Of a stretch of DNA of 64,000 nt, positions 15,716-24,541 are shown one piece after another. The position numbers were made by a program, and so were the translations under genes. Under the pieces are notes generated by a model. It was given only the letters and a program-made list of their open reading frames with translations, ran no database searches and was not told the origin of the DNA. The stretch is from the NCBI RefSeq assembly GCF_016405965.1, contig NZ_JAEFCD010000018.1, positions 1 to 64,000 of the forward strand, given 5' to 3'. The stretch comes from Alteromonas sp. IB21 (lineage in GTDB: Bacteria > Pseudomonadota > Gammaproteobacteria > Enterobacterales > Alteromonadaceae). Position 1 is the first letter of the stretch. Each line of letters starts with the position of its first letter.

Positions 15716-16636
15716 TTAAGCGGTGAACGCGATATCAACGATTTTGATAATGGTCTTACTTTCATCCCACTCAGAGAGCTTTGATTTTAGGGTAAAGTAT
15801 TTGCCTTCCTCCATTTCAGAGACGTAACCGGCTTTAAGTGGTTTGTTATTGTGTATTGAGTATCCGCTTACCAGAACGGGATGGAAGTCTTCTTCATAGA
15901 TGGTGTTTCCGTTTTTGTCTTGGAAATACACGGTGACTTTGACTTTATCGAGTGAGCGGTGGCCATTATTTTTTAACGATACACGGATGGCTGGAACACC
16001 TTTATCGCGGTAGGTATCGATACGTTTTGCTTCAAATTCCGTGATTTCAACGTTTTCCATGTACTCCATTTTTTCGGTAAACGCACGCATGGCGATTCGG
16101 GTATGGGTGATGCCTGCCATGGCGAGGTCTTCAGCAGATGGGATTTTGGTCATGGCGTGGTATATATCTAAGGCCTCTTCAAAGCGTCGACTGCCGAGTA
16201 GTTCTAAGGCTTCTTCTTTAAGTTGTCGAACCGTTTCTTGTTCTTCGCGAGCTTTAGCCCGTGCGGCGTCTTGTTCAGCACGTTTGCGCTCTCTTACTTC
16301 CTTATCTTGTGCTAGAGCAGCGCGGTATTTGCTAAGTATTTCTTGCCCGGTTAACCCGTCCAGTGACTGAAGATTGATGGTCATGAGCGTTTCAGGTTTG
16401 GTGCCATCGTTGTTTCCGGCAAGTGAGCCCATCAGAGACGTGACTCCGTTGCGGCCACCGACAGAGTAATACATCAGGGCTTTGGAAAATTCCTCTCGCT
16501 CTGGCTCAGTCATGTCAGCGGTAATGTCTTGCGCGGAGCTTTTGATGGTTTCTTGTGACGTGGTATCGAGCGTGCTGGGGCCAAAACAGCCGGTAAGTAA
16601 AAGTAGAAGAGGGGCAATAAGGGCAAAGTGTTTCAT
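15716..16636 (-). CDS. DUF6694-type lipoprotein with coiled coil and FxLYD-like domain
   Basis: Start MKHFALIAPLLLLLTGC gives a lipobox with Cys17. After it, DTTSQETIKSSAQDITADM and MTEPEREEFSKALMYY resemble the DUF6694 lipoprotein domain. Residues about 105-150 are a charged helix (ERKRAEQDAARAKAREEQET). The C-terminal part, VPAIRVSLKNNGHRSLDKVK then VYFQDKNGNTIYEEDF, looks like an FxLYD domain. The upstream ATG (16645) would add three residues before the signal and is less likely. It heads a three-lipoprotein operon that probably forms an envelope complex; function unknown. Confidence 0.65.
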   Translation of the reverse strand: MKHFALIAPLLLLLTGCFGPSTLDTTSQETIKSSAQDITADMTEPEREEFSKALMYYSVGGRNGVTSLMGSLAGNNDGTKPETLMTINLQSLDGLTGQEILSKYRAALAQDKEVRERKRAEQDAARAKAREEQETVRQLKEEALELLGSRRFEEALDIYHAMTKIPSAEDLAMAGITHTRIAMRAFTEKMEYMENVEITEFEAKRIDTYRDKGVPAIRVSLKNNGHRSLDKVKVTVYFQDKNGNTIYEEDFHPVLVSGYSIHNNKPLKAGYVSEMEEGKYFTLKSKLSEWDESKTIIKIVDIAFTA

Positions 16637-16645
16637 GGCATCCAT

Positions 16646-16902
16646 TCCTATGTGTGAGTTTTAACATTAACACTGCCTCAACAAGATAGCAGCGTGGTAC
16701 GCGTTTTAGTAGTCTGTTCATCTGTTGATTGCATACACAATCATACTAAACATTATACATATCGTACTACCAACACTGAAAAGGGCGAACGTATTGTTAG
16801 GGTGGCATTCAGATTCGTCACTGAGAAAGTCATCGGGGTTAATATCTAGCGCTTTAGCAATAGCCACCCGCGCCGTCATCTGACGTTCAATACCCAGCCA
16901 AC
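16646..16902. other. Intergenic stretch
   Basis: The promoter of the lipoprotein operon should lie here on the minus strand. A partial frame (GCTTTAGCAATAGCC region near 16855) shows nothing I recognise. Confidence 0.35.
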
Positions 16903-16927
16903 AAAAAAGCCCTCAATGATGAGGGCT
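16903..16927 (-). terminator. Strong terminator of the 42-aa gene
   Basis: On the minus strand AGCCCTC - ATCATT - GAGGGCT is followed by TTTTT. It lies 23 bp after the stop of the small membrane protein gene. Confidence 0.85.
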
Positions 16928-16949
16928 CTGAACACATTAATTATTACAA

Positions 16950-17078
16950 CTACAACCTATTATTTCTTCTCCAATAAACCTCCAGTGCTTTGCAACCTCG
17001 AGCAAAGAAAAGGTAGGCGACTATTGAAAAAGCAAGTAATGGTTCCAAAGAGTACAGGGATTCAATAAACGTGTGCAT
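16950..17078 (-). CDS. 42-aa single-pass membrane protein
   Basis: The frame encodes MHTFIESLYSLEPLLAFSIV, then AYLFFARGC, and a basic end (EVYWRRNNRL): one hydrophobic helix of about 17 residues with a positively charged C-terminal side, a typical small bacterial membrane protein. It is followed by a perfect terminator, which supports a real short transcript. The ribosome-binding site (AGTGAT) is weak. It is divergent from the 468-aa coiled-coil protein at 17182, 103 bp away, so the two may share a control region. Function unknown. Confidence 0.5.
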   Translation of the reverse strand: MHTFIESLYSLEPLLAFSIVAYLFFARGCKALEVYWRRNNRL

Positions 17079-17181
17079 AATATCAATCACTTTTAAATGT
17101 AGTGTCTGTTAGCGCTTATGCGATATATATAGAATGGTGGGCTAACAAACATAGCTTGGCTCAACTCATAAAGGAATAGGA

Positions 17182-18588
17182 ATGTTCATGGAAGATAAAT
17201 TTGCTCTCATCACGCTAGCACTGCTCATCATCATCTGCTCTTACATCGCGTACCGCATTACAAAGAAACGAAAACTCTTTAATAAGGTCGTCAGTAACGC
17301 AAAAAAACGTGCAGTCACAATGGTTAGAGAGGCAAAGGCCCAAGCCTATGAAATAGAACAAGACATAGAACGACGAATTGACGATATCAATGCGCGTGAA
17401 GCTGCATCTGATGCACGTATAGCACGCCTTAAAGAAGCCGATAAAGAGATACGGGCTCGCCTTAAAGAGTCCAGGGCGCTCATCGATGACATCACGGATA
17501 GAAGCTGTCAGCATGCTGCAGATATTGAACTGCTGACTGAGGAAGACTTGCAGTCGAGTAAGTCCTATGTCGACGATAGAAAAGCGGTGAAAGCCAGACT
17601 GAAAAAATTGGCGATTGAAGCCATCGATAATGTGCGTGGCCACAATGCGGATGTTAACGTAGGTAAGTTTGTCGCGATATCTGCAAAAGCAGACATGGCC
17701 GGCGCATTGCTCTTGAGTGTCGTTGAAATGCTGTGTTCAAAAGTTACGGCAAATAGTGGACATCTTGCGGCTGAAAAACTCGCTGAGACCATTATTGCAA
17801 CAGAAGCTTTGGTCAAAGCAATTGATAGTCGTGCTGAAATCAACAGCGAAATGAAAACGCTATTAATGAAACGCCTCGAAATAGAAATCAATTATAAGAA
17901 GGCTAAGCAAATTGCTAAGGAAGAGCAGCGCGAAATACGGGAACAACAGCGCGAAGAGAAAAAAGCTCGAGAAGAAGCCATGAAGGCACAAAAACAAGCC
18001 GAGAAGGAAGAACAAATCAAGGCTGACGCCATTGCAAAATTAGAAGCTGAAATGGCGCAAAAATCGGAAGAAGAACGTCTAGCTTATCAAGAACAGCTCG
18101 ATGCGCTTAAATCGGAGTTAGCACTGGCCCACGAGAAAATGGAAAGGGCTAAAAGCCGCGCACAGGAAACTAAGCAAGGACACGTATATATTATTTCCAA
18201 TATTGGCAGCTTTGGTAAAGACGTACTAAAAATAGGCATGACAAGACGTTTAGAGCCTATGGATCGCGTGAGAGAGCTGGGAGATGCCAGTGTTCCTTTT
18301 ACATTTGATGTTCATGCGTTAATAGAATCGGATGACGCCCCAAACCTTGAATCGACTTTACACAGAGTATTCGAAGATAAACGTCTAAACCGTGTCAATC
18401 GACGAAAAGAATTCTTTAACGTGACCATCGAAGACATTGAACAAGAGCTAGAAAAGATGGAGATTGATGCACTTATCTCACGAGTACCTAGTGCCGATGA
18501 GTATTACCAGTCTCTCAAAATAGGGCAAAGCAGTAAGCAGACAAACAGCGAGAAAGATATCGATATACTCATAGAGCAAAAAGAATGA
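17182..18588 (+). CDS. Membrane-anchored coiled-coil protein with DUF4041 and MUG113/T5orf172 GIY-YIG domain
   Basis: Residues 7-24 (ALITLALLIIICSYIAYRI) form one membrane anchor. A coiled coil at about 40-105 and another at about 235-335 (KAREEAMKAQKQAEKEEQIK) flank a DUF4041-type middle. The C-terminal domain (about 340-425), VYIISNIGSFGKDVLKIGMT...ESTLHRVFEDKRL...RRKEFFNV, is the MUG113/T5orf172 version of GIY-YIG. Such proteins are common in phages and mobile elements. A nuclease-related role is plausible but untested. ATG 17182 has AAGGA six bases before it. Confidence 0.75.
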   Translation: MFMEDKFALITLALLIIICSYIAYRITKKRKLFNKVVSNAKKRAVTMVREAKAQAYEIEQDIERRIDDINAREAASDARIARLKEADKEIRARLKESRALIDDITDRSCQHAADIELLTEEDLQSSKSYVDDRKAVKARLKKLAIEAIDNVRGHNADVNVGKFVAISAKADMAGALLLSVVEMLCSKVTANSGHLAAEKLAETIIATEALVKAIDSRAEINSEMKTLLMKRLEIEINYKKAKQIAKEEQREIREQQREEKKAREEAMKAQKQAEKEEQIKADAIAKLEAEMAQKSEEERLAYQEQLDALKSELALAHEKMERAKSRAQETKQGHVYIISNIGSFGKDVLKIGMTRRLEPMDRVRELGDASVPFTFDVHALIESDDAPNLESTLHRVFEDKRLNRVNRRKEFFNVTIEDIEQELEKMEIDALISRVPSADEYYQSLKIGQSSKQTNSEKDIDILIEQKE

Positions 18589-18921
18589 TTGTGAGACCTT
18601 GCAGGCATCTATTGGTGTAAAATAGAGCATAATATTTTGAACTGTGGTAGCTCATATCTAATCTGACATATATGATAGATTGTGACTCGTCCCGACAGGC
18701 AGCAAAAGACAAAGAGCAGATCTTTAGGGGTAAGGCTTTAAACTTCCGAATTGTGCCATTAGCAGCCGTTCGAATATTTGTAATTAAACGACAGAAAAGT
18801 ACGTAAAGCGGACATTTCATATTTTTTCCCATGAAACCACCGAATATGTTTTTTCATGGGAAACGGGTGTTACTATGAAGTCTCAGTAATATGCCTTTAT
18901 ATTTCAAGGAGAGATTGAATT
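18589..18921. other. Intergenic stretch with a 12-bp perfect inverted repeat
   Basis: TTTCCCATGAAA (18825-18836) and TTTCATGGGAAA (18852-18863) are exact inverted copies 15 bp apart, 58 bp before the start codon at 18922. No T-run follows on either strand, so this is more likely an operator than a terminator. No gene is seen here. Confidence 0.5.
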
Positions 18922-20253
18922 ATGTCGGTTGTGATGCTAGATAACTCAACAATTTCGAGCGTACAAAGAGCTTTAGGCAAGGCTCCCACCAAAGAACCCG
19001 CGTTATTGGATGTTGAACATGTAGCTTTAGAGCGGTTTTCAGAGGCATTTTTACTCAGTGATAGCATCATTGTCCCTGATACTTATAAGAAAGCTTTAAC
19101 TCCAGCCAGAAAAAAAATGCTTTCCGATCCAGTCTTTACATTTATGACTGTGAAAGAGCAAGAAGATAGTGATTTGCTAAGTATTGCTGGTAAGTTATCT
19201 GAAGCATGGCATGTGGCATACAAAGAAGGCTCAGAGCGTAGTCTATTCTCACAGTATTTTCAGCAGGCGGATGCTTTTAGTAAGTTCATTTGGGAACATG
19301 GGAGTTCTGAATTCTATTTAGTCTTTAGAGCTATGGGAATTGATAAGGAAAGCCCATTTATCGAAGCTGTCCTAGATAGTCCGGCTGATTATGGATTAGG
19401 AGAGAAGCTCGAGATACAGGGTACTGACGACTTACCAGTTAAATGGGAAAAACTCTCATCTCATGTTAAACGACTTGTTTCCGTACTAGCGTGGCTTGGC
19501 AATCAATATATTTGGTACCAAGTCTACGCAGCAAAACACAATGCAAATTATCTATCCCATCCGCTTAGAGACTTCTTTTCATATGATTTCCTAGATCGCC
19601 TTAACCATGGTGCAAATACGAGTGAAAACTTTGCCAAATCATTTAGGACGGGGATGCAGGGGTTCCAGAAGAAAATGCTGGATACCTACCAAGAGCTTGA
19701 TTTAGTGCCGCAATCAGAAAGTTTACATCTACCGAACTTTCTTCCATTCCTTGTCTCTGAGTGCGGAAACGGTCAAGAATACTTAGATGCCTTGTCGCAT
19801 TATAGAAATGTAAACGAAGTCGTAGAAATAAGGGAAAGACTTTCTGATATTGATTCAGAAATAGAACGCGGTATTTATAAAAAGCATACCCAGATGGTTA
19901 AAGATATTGAGCGTGTTGGAGAAAATCTATTTAAAGAGAAAGGAGTTGATCCGCGCTTTATCAAGTTAGGCCCTCCCACCAAATTGCTTGGAATAAGTGT
20001 CTCTGGCGACGATGCGAAAATTGATTTGCCGATACCGACTGGATTATACAAACAGTATTTTGTGGGAAGGAAGTACCGCAGTTTTGTTAAGAAAGTTATG
20101 GATGAGCTTGCTATGCCATCACAATATGGGAAGCTAAAAGATCGCCTTAATAGTTATGCTTGGATTGATAAAGAGCAGTTTCCAAAGTTTTATCTAAAGC
20201 AGGATAGAATGCCTTCTCTGTTCCATAAGCCATTTAGCAAATCGTCGCTATGA
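18922..20253 (+). CDS. 443-aa protein of unknown function
   Basis: I do not recognise this protein. It is soluble, mostly helical, without signal peptide or membrane segment. The first residues, MSVVMLDNSTISSVQRALG, have the look of a PIN-like strand-helix with an Asp (LDNSTIS), and SDSIIVPDTYKKAL (about 46-59) could be the next strand and helix, but other acidic PIN residues cannot be assigned with confidence. Start ATG is preceded by AAGGAGA at nine bases. It lies after a MUG113 protein and may be part of the same accessory island. Confidence 0.55.
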   Translation: MSVVMLDNSTISSVQRALGKAPTKEPALLDVEHVALERFSEAFLLSDSIIVPDTYKKALTPARKKMLSDPVFTFMTVKEQEDSDLLSIAGKLSEAWHVAYKEGSERSLFSQYFQQADAFSKFIWEHGSSEFYLVFRAMGIDKESPFIEAVLDSPADYGLGEKLEIQGTDDLPVKWEKLSSHVKRLVSVLAWLGNQYIWYQVYAAKHNANYLSHPLRDFFSYDFLDRLNHGANTSENFAKSFRTGMQGFQKKMLDTYQELDLVPQSESLHLPNFLPFLVSECGNGQEYLDALSHYRNVNEVVEIRERLSDIDSEIERGIYKKHTQMVKDIERVGENLFKEKGVDPRFIKLGPPTKLLGISVSGDDAKIDLPIPTGLYKQYFVGRKYRSFVKKVMDELAMPSQYGKLKDRLNSYAWIDKEQFPKFYLKQDRMPSLFHKPFSKSSL

Positions 20254-20511
20254 AATATAACAAGACAATCATGTCCCCGTAAAAAGCGCGAACTTCGTTC
20301 CGTATAATTGCCCCTTCTTGGGGCGTTAACGTCCGTTTCTTGTCTATTGATGCCCGTCAGTCTTTGCTGTTGGGCAGGTCCGCACCTTGAGTTCAACTGA
20401 TGATAAGCAACAGTAGTCCAATTGTTTTTCTTTTCTTGATTTTTATATTAATTTTAATGACTATTCGATGAACCACTAGCACTAACGAAAACTGTTACTA
20501 AGGTGATTTTA
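20254..20511. other. Intergenic stretch with small hairpin
   Basis: GCCCC - TTCTT - GGGGC at 20310-20324 is a perfect 5-bp hairpin without a T-run. The promoter of the glucanase gene should lie in the AT-rich part around 20420-20490. Confidence 0.35.
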
Positions 20512-21888
20512 ATGAAACTAACAAGCTGGCCTGCCGTTTTTTGTTGTCTATTCTTTGCCGTAGAAACGTTTGGTCAGTACCAAACTGGTCTAAGCGGCGA
20601 ATTTCTGAATGAATCTGAATCTCAGACCTACAAGCAAACCAATACTTTTCATAATTCAGATGTTGTGTGGGCGGTAAATGTAGGTGGTAAGGATTACATT
20701 GGGCTAGACGGTATACACTATAAAGCAGAACAGTATGTTAGTGGTGGAATTCGGGGTGAAATAGATAAAATTTTAGGCTCTCAGGATAGTGTTTTGTATC
20801 AATCATATAGAGAGGGTGATGTCGCTATCGACTATCCTCTCGAAAATGGTGAATACAATATAGCTTTTCATTTCGCAGAGCCCTTCGATATTGACATGGA
20901 CGGACGTTTGTTCGATGTAATGGCGCAAGACGAGCTGGTAATAAATGATTTGAATGTTCGCCTTGCACGGGATGGCAAGCATAAGTCAGGTTTGGTCACT
21001 GCTGTTTCAAACGTAAAAGTGACCGACGGAAGATTAAAAATAAGGTTTGAAGCAACGGCAGGAAAGCCTATTTTGAGTGCACTAGTTGTGCGCAAAACAA
21101 ATGATGACACCAGAAAATGGAACTTGATTTGGTACGATGAGTTTGAAGGTAATAGTCTCGATGAGAGCAAGTGGTCGATAGATGTTTGGCCAGCATTCAA
21201 AGTTAATAGCGAAGACCAAGTTTATACTGCCAGAGAGAAAAATATCAGACTTGCTGATGGCAAGTTGATTATTGAGGCTCACAAAGAGGACTTCGAAGGC
21301 GCTGCATACACCTCTGGCCGTATTCATTCAAAAGGCAAAGGTGACTTTCTCTACGGCAAAGCCGACATCCGCGCCAAACTTCCCCCCGGGCAAGGCACTT
21401 GGGCTGCGATATGGATGCTACCAAGCGATCCTTACAAATATTCTACTACATGCAGACCCAATGAGGATTGGCAGGGAAGCAGAACCTGTGATGCATGGCC
21501 AAACTCTGGGGAGATAGATATCATGGAGCATGTTGGCCATGACATGGGAACAGTATGGGGAACTGTTCATAACAAGGCCTATTATTGGATAAACTGGGAA
21601 CAGAGAAAGGGCAGTATTATTCAAGAGGATTTGGATAAAAGATTTCACCTCTATTCAGTCGAATGGACACCAGACCATATCCATATATTTCTAGATAACA
21701 AGCTATATTTCACTTACATAAACGAGGGAACTGGTTGGAAGGCTTGGCCTTACGACCATCCATATCACCTTATTTTAAACTTAGCTATCGGTGGAAACTG
21801 GGGAAGAGCAGGCGGGCCAATTGACGACAATATATTTCCTGTTCAAATGGAAGTTGATTATGTGAGAGTGTATCAGCTAGCTGAATAA
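20512..21888 (+). CDS. Secreted malectin-GH16 beta-glucanase
   Basis: The 458-aa enzyme has a signal peptide (MKLTSWPAVFCCLFFAVETF), an N-terminal malectin-like carbohydrate-binding domain (about 45-190: VNVGGKDYIGLDGIHYKAEQ, FHFAEPFDIDMDGRLFDVMA) and a glycoside hydrolase family 16 domain (about 200-458). The catalytic motif GEIDIMEHVG carries nucleophile and acid/base Glu; WYDEFEGNSLDESKW and GGNWGRAGG are further GH16 marks. It probably cleaves beta-1,3-glucan (laminarin) of algae outside the cell. ATG 20512 with AAGG before it is a better start than GTG 20503. It stands alone, a nutritional cargo gene. Confidence 0.9.
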   Translation: MKLTSWPAVFCCLFFAVETFGQYQTGLSGEFLNESESQTYKQTNTFHNSDVVWAVNVGGKDYIGLDGIHYKAEQYVSGGIRGEIDKILGSQDSVLYQSYREGDVAIDYPLENGEYNIAFHFAEPFDIDMDGRLFDVMAQDELVINDLNVRLARDGKHKSGLVTAVSNVKVTDGRLKIRFEATAGKPILSALVVRKTNDDTRKWNLIWYDEFEGNSLDESKWSIDVWPAFKVNSEDQVYTAREKNIRLADGKLIIEAHKEDFEGAAYTSGRIHSKGKGDFLYGKADIRAKLPPGQGTWAAIWMLPSDPYKYSTTCRPNEDWQGSRTCDAWPNSGEIDIMEHVGHDMGTVWGTVHNKAYYWINWEQRKGSIIQEDLDKRFHLYSVEWTPDHIHIFLDNKLYFTYINEGTGWKAWPYDHPYHLILNLAIGGNWGRAGGPIDDNIFPVQMEVDYVRVYQLAE

Positions 21889-22290
21889 GGTTTAGAGACT
21901 AATCAAAAGCCACCTTAACACCGATAACGTCTGCGTTGTGCTGATATGCAAGATATTGTTCTGTAGCTCTGTCGACTAATAGTTACGTATTATGTGGAGC
22001 TTGTATAAAAAAAGTTCTGACAGTCAGATTGAAGCCACAGATCTGCCGTATGCTCGAAGAAACAAGAACGGCATGAGCTTTTTATTTGCTGCAAAAAGGT
22101 GGCTTTGCGGCGAAAGCGCCATTTGAAATCAGAGTAATAAACTACTCATTGAATGTCTGCTGGTTGTCTAAAGCGGTCGCTTGCCTGTCAAATTGCTAAT
22201 GTCTGGTTATCGCACATTTACGACCGTCGACTAAACTCCTTTTTGGATAAACCTTGCTAGAGCGAAATGCAGGCTTCATAAAAAAATGAG
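21889..22290. other. Non-coding stretch after the glucanase
   Basis: No gene is visible. It ends at three tandem 21-bp repeats that adjoin the integrase remnant. Confidence 0.4.
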
Positions 22291-22353
22291 AACTTTGATG
22301 TCACAGTTTCAAACGTTTGTGTCATAGTTCTGATCTTTAATGTCCGAAGACAT
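22291..22353. repeat. Three tandem imperfect 21-bp repeats
   Basis: Copies at 22291-22311, 22312-22332 and 22333-22353 share the frame ACTTTGATGTCA / ACGTTTGTGTCA / TCTTTAATGTCC. They end exactly where homology with the intact integrase begins. The middle copy shares ACGTTTGTGTC with the 20-bp repeats at 1184-1318. This looks like a transposon end with repeated transposase sites. Confidence 0.5.
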
Positions 22354-22994
22354 TAGCCAAAAGTGCATGGTATTGCATCACGATATCTTGCACCGTTTGC
22401 TTTGGAGAAAGTTTTCACAATAAAGGTTCAGCAATGCCCGTTCTCGTGAGCCATTTGTCGATAAGATTTATGGTGGTTATTGATATATAGCCGTACTGGC
22501 CATTACCTGATTTATCGGTTTTAGAACGCGGGCCGAAGATCCGTTGTTTGGCAAAATTGATGTGATGGAGATCAATTGCTAACAAATTTGACGCCCGGAA
22601 AATCGTGTCTATCGCTGTATTGAAGATGACTGCGTCACGCAAGCTAATCAGTGAATCCGTATCGAGTTTTGCATTGATGGCGTCAATATTTTAAGGCGCA
22701 TGGGCGCGGCTTGAGACTGTCGGCTGGGCTTTTGATTTATCTTATGGTTGGTGTATTCGGCAAAGAGTTTTGACTGTTTCCACGGGTCCGGCAATTCGCT
22801 CACTTCAATAAAATAGCGCACTGAAGCAATTTTACGGCGTATGGTGTGATGCTTAAGTTTGGTCGACATCAAGTGAGCCAGATAGGCACAACACGATGCT
22901 TTAGTCATATTAACATCGCTGGCCATAGCAGGCAGTGCGTTATCTTTACAAAACGCCAGGTACTGATCGAAGTCGTACTGATAGGCCCGTTTCT
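22352..22994 (-). pseudogene. Decayed partial copy of the tyrosine recombinase
   Basis: About 640 bp are closely similar to 24747-25391 of the intact integrase gene on the same strand. This copy lacks both ends, including the catalytic His-x-x-Arg and Tyr. It has lost a base near 22690 (CAATATTTTAAG against CAATATTTTCAAG) and has a small deletion near 22430, so three fragments remain in different frames. It stops 4 bp before the stop codon of hipA. Together with the intact gene it forms a direct repeat around hipBA. Confidence 0.85.
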
Positions 22995-22997
22995 AAT

Positions 22998-24209
22998 TTA
23001 CTGGTACTTTTTCTTCTTATCATGCCGATAAACGCTATATACACTCTGCTTAGCCATCGTGGAGTTTACATGCTTTTCTATCGACCCCCGTAATCCGTCC
23101 ATGGAAGAAACCTCATTCAGCGAAGCCAGGCACTCGAGGATACCCTGCGCCATACTATCGACTGTATTGGCAGCAAAAGAGCGTGTCATTCCTGCACTAA
23201 AGGCAAACTCTATTAAATCACGCCTCTTAGGAAAAGCTCTGCTCTTGCGCATTTTAAGCGCCATTGTATTATCAATAGTTGGATAGATGAGCGTGTGAGT
23301 GACGTCATACACTGGGCTAAGTCGTATGTCTGACTGATTAGTGGAGTATTGCAATGAAAAGTTTTTAAGGTGCGCGTCACCGTTTCCAATCAAGCAGTTA
23401 AATGCAATCAGCGTAAACATCTTGTCTACTTCTTCAGGGGAGTGTGTATTGCGGTGTGTTGCCTTCATCACATTTTCATAACTACCTAAATATTTCTGGT
23501 CTCCAGTGCGCCCCATAAGCGTAGCATAATCCTCGATACCCATTTTATTGCCGTCATTATCTACGTCAAAACGCTCTACCACATAGTGCTGCAAATCATC
23601 TGATAGCCATACCTTGGGGGTATCCAGACCACAGTACTCAGCGCATTTCATGCAAACAAACTCGTTGACTGTCAGCAACGGGAATTCGTCATCAAAGGTT
23701 TTAACAATAACGTCTTGTTGTAAGAGAGTCGAACGGGATACCACTACCTTAGGCTGAACGCCGGATGCCATACCATTTAAGTAGTAGCGGTTGAGTAGTT
23801 GAGGGAATAAACTTTCTTTGCCAGACCAGTGCAGTATGTCATCAATGGCAATGGGGTCTGGCTCTGGCAAGGCGATACCAGCATCATAAGATAAGTGGCC
23901 TATGCCTTTCTCCCCCATGAGCGCCAGTAAGTACATATCATCGACGTTAGCATAGCGTATGAGCTTCTCAGAAATATACCGTCGCAGATAACCTTCAGGC
24001 AAATTCTGCGTGAATATTGGATGCAGTGCACCATTCGTATACGACTCAGGTTGGTAAGGCATCGTTAACGATACTGGCAAATCTTCATTAGTATACGTAT
24101 AGCTAAATTGGGCCGTCCGATTTAAGATACCAGACGATTGTCCGGCCACATGAACGCTCAGTCGGAGAACCTGTTCGGGTAAACTTGCGAGAATTAAATT
24201 AGTCGTCAT
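22998..24209 (-). CDS. hipA: HipA-type serine/threonine kinase toxin
   Basis: HipA toxins phosphorylate aminoacyl-tRNA synthetases (GltX in E. coli) and cause growth arrest. The protein (403 aa from this start) has the N-terminal domain with MPYQPESYTNGALHPIFTQN and LPEGYLRRYI, the Gly-rich loop near GVQPKVVVSR, the lysine strand VIVKTFDDEFPLL, and the catalytic segment NCLIGNGDAHLKNFSL with the Asp and Asn that hold Mg-ATP; LSPVYDVTHT carries the DFG-like Asp. ATG 24209 overlaps the hipB end by 11 bp; ATG 24230 is an alternative. Organisation is hipB-hipA as usual. Confidence 0.9.
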   Translation of the reverse strand: MTTNLILASLPEQVLRLSVHVAGQSSGILNRTAQFSYTYTNEDLPVSLTMPYQPESYTNGALHPIFTQNLPEGYLRRYISEKLIRYANVDDMYLLALMGEKGIGHLSYDAGIALPEPDPIAIDDILHWSGKESLFPQLLNRYYLNGMASGVQPKVVVSRSTLLQQDVIVKTFDDEFPLLTVNEFVCMKCAEYCGLDTPKVWLSDDLQHYVVERFDVDNDGNKMGIEDYATLMGRTGDQKYLGSYENVMKATHRNTHSPEEVDKMFTLIAFNCLIGNGDAHLKNFSLQYSTNQSDIRLSPVYDVTHTLIYPTIDNTMALKMRKSRAFPKRRDLIEFAFSAGMTRSFAANTVDSMAQGILECLASLNEVSSMDGLRGSIEKHVNSTMAKQSVYSVYRHDKKKKYQ

Positions 24210-24447
24210 CGTAAATGGCCCCAAGTTCATCAAATTTCGGGCGGTGATTAATGGGGATGGCTGTTAACTCTAAGTCCATTAGAGTTAAGTAGCGCTCAAG
24301 CAGTTGCAGTGATCCCTGATAACGGCCGTTCTCAATTTGTGAGATCCGAGGACGGCCTGTTTTGAGCTTGTTGGCAACATCATCCTGACTCATACGTTGA
24401 CGTTTTCGCTCTGCCTTTAACTGTTCGCCAATAGATTTTCTGCTCAT
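24199..24447 (-). CDS. hipB: HipB-type Xre antitoxin
   Basis: This 82-aa protein has a Cro/CI-type HTH (residues about 7-60: IGEQLKAERKRQRMSQDDVA and RPRISQIENGRYQGSLQLL). It neutralises HipA and represses the operon. Two palindromic operators lie directly upstream. The short C-terminal tail (FDELGAIYDDD) may contact the kinase. The stop lies inside the start of hipA. Confidence 0.88.
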   Translation of the reverse strand: MSRKSIGEQLKAERKRQRMSQDDVANKLKTGRPRISQIENGRYQGSLQLLERYLTLMDLELTAIPINHRPKFDELGAIYDDD

Positions 24448-24462
24448 TATTCACACTATAAA

Positions 24463-24519
24463 TGTACCTATATATGTACAAATAACATTCTTTTGCATAA
24501 ATGTACATATATAAATACA
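24463..24519. promoter_or_regulatory. Two TGTAC-type operators upstream of hipB
   Basis: TGTACCTATATATGTACA (24463-24480) is palindromic except for one central pair, and TGTACATATATAAATACA (24502-24519) is a weaker copy. Their centres are 39 bp apart. They lie 16-72 bp before the hipB start, where HipB operators are expected. Confidence 0.65.
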
Positions 24520-24541
24520 TTTATTCAAAGACTAACAAAGG

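Noticed and set aside
18825..18863. Terminator
   Set aside because: The 12-bp inverted repeat has no T-run on either strand; an operator is more likely.
18922..20253. PIN-domain nuclease
   Set aside because: Only the first strand resembles PIN proteins; the further acidic residues cannot be placed, so the gene is left as unknown.
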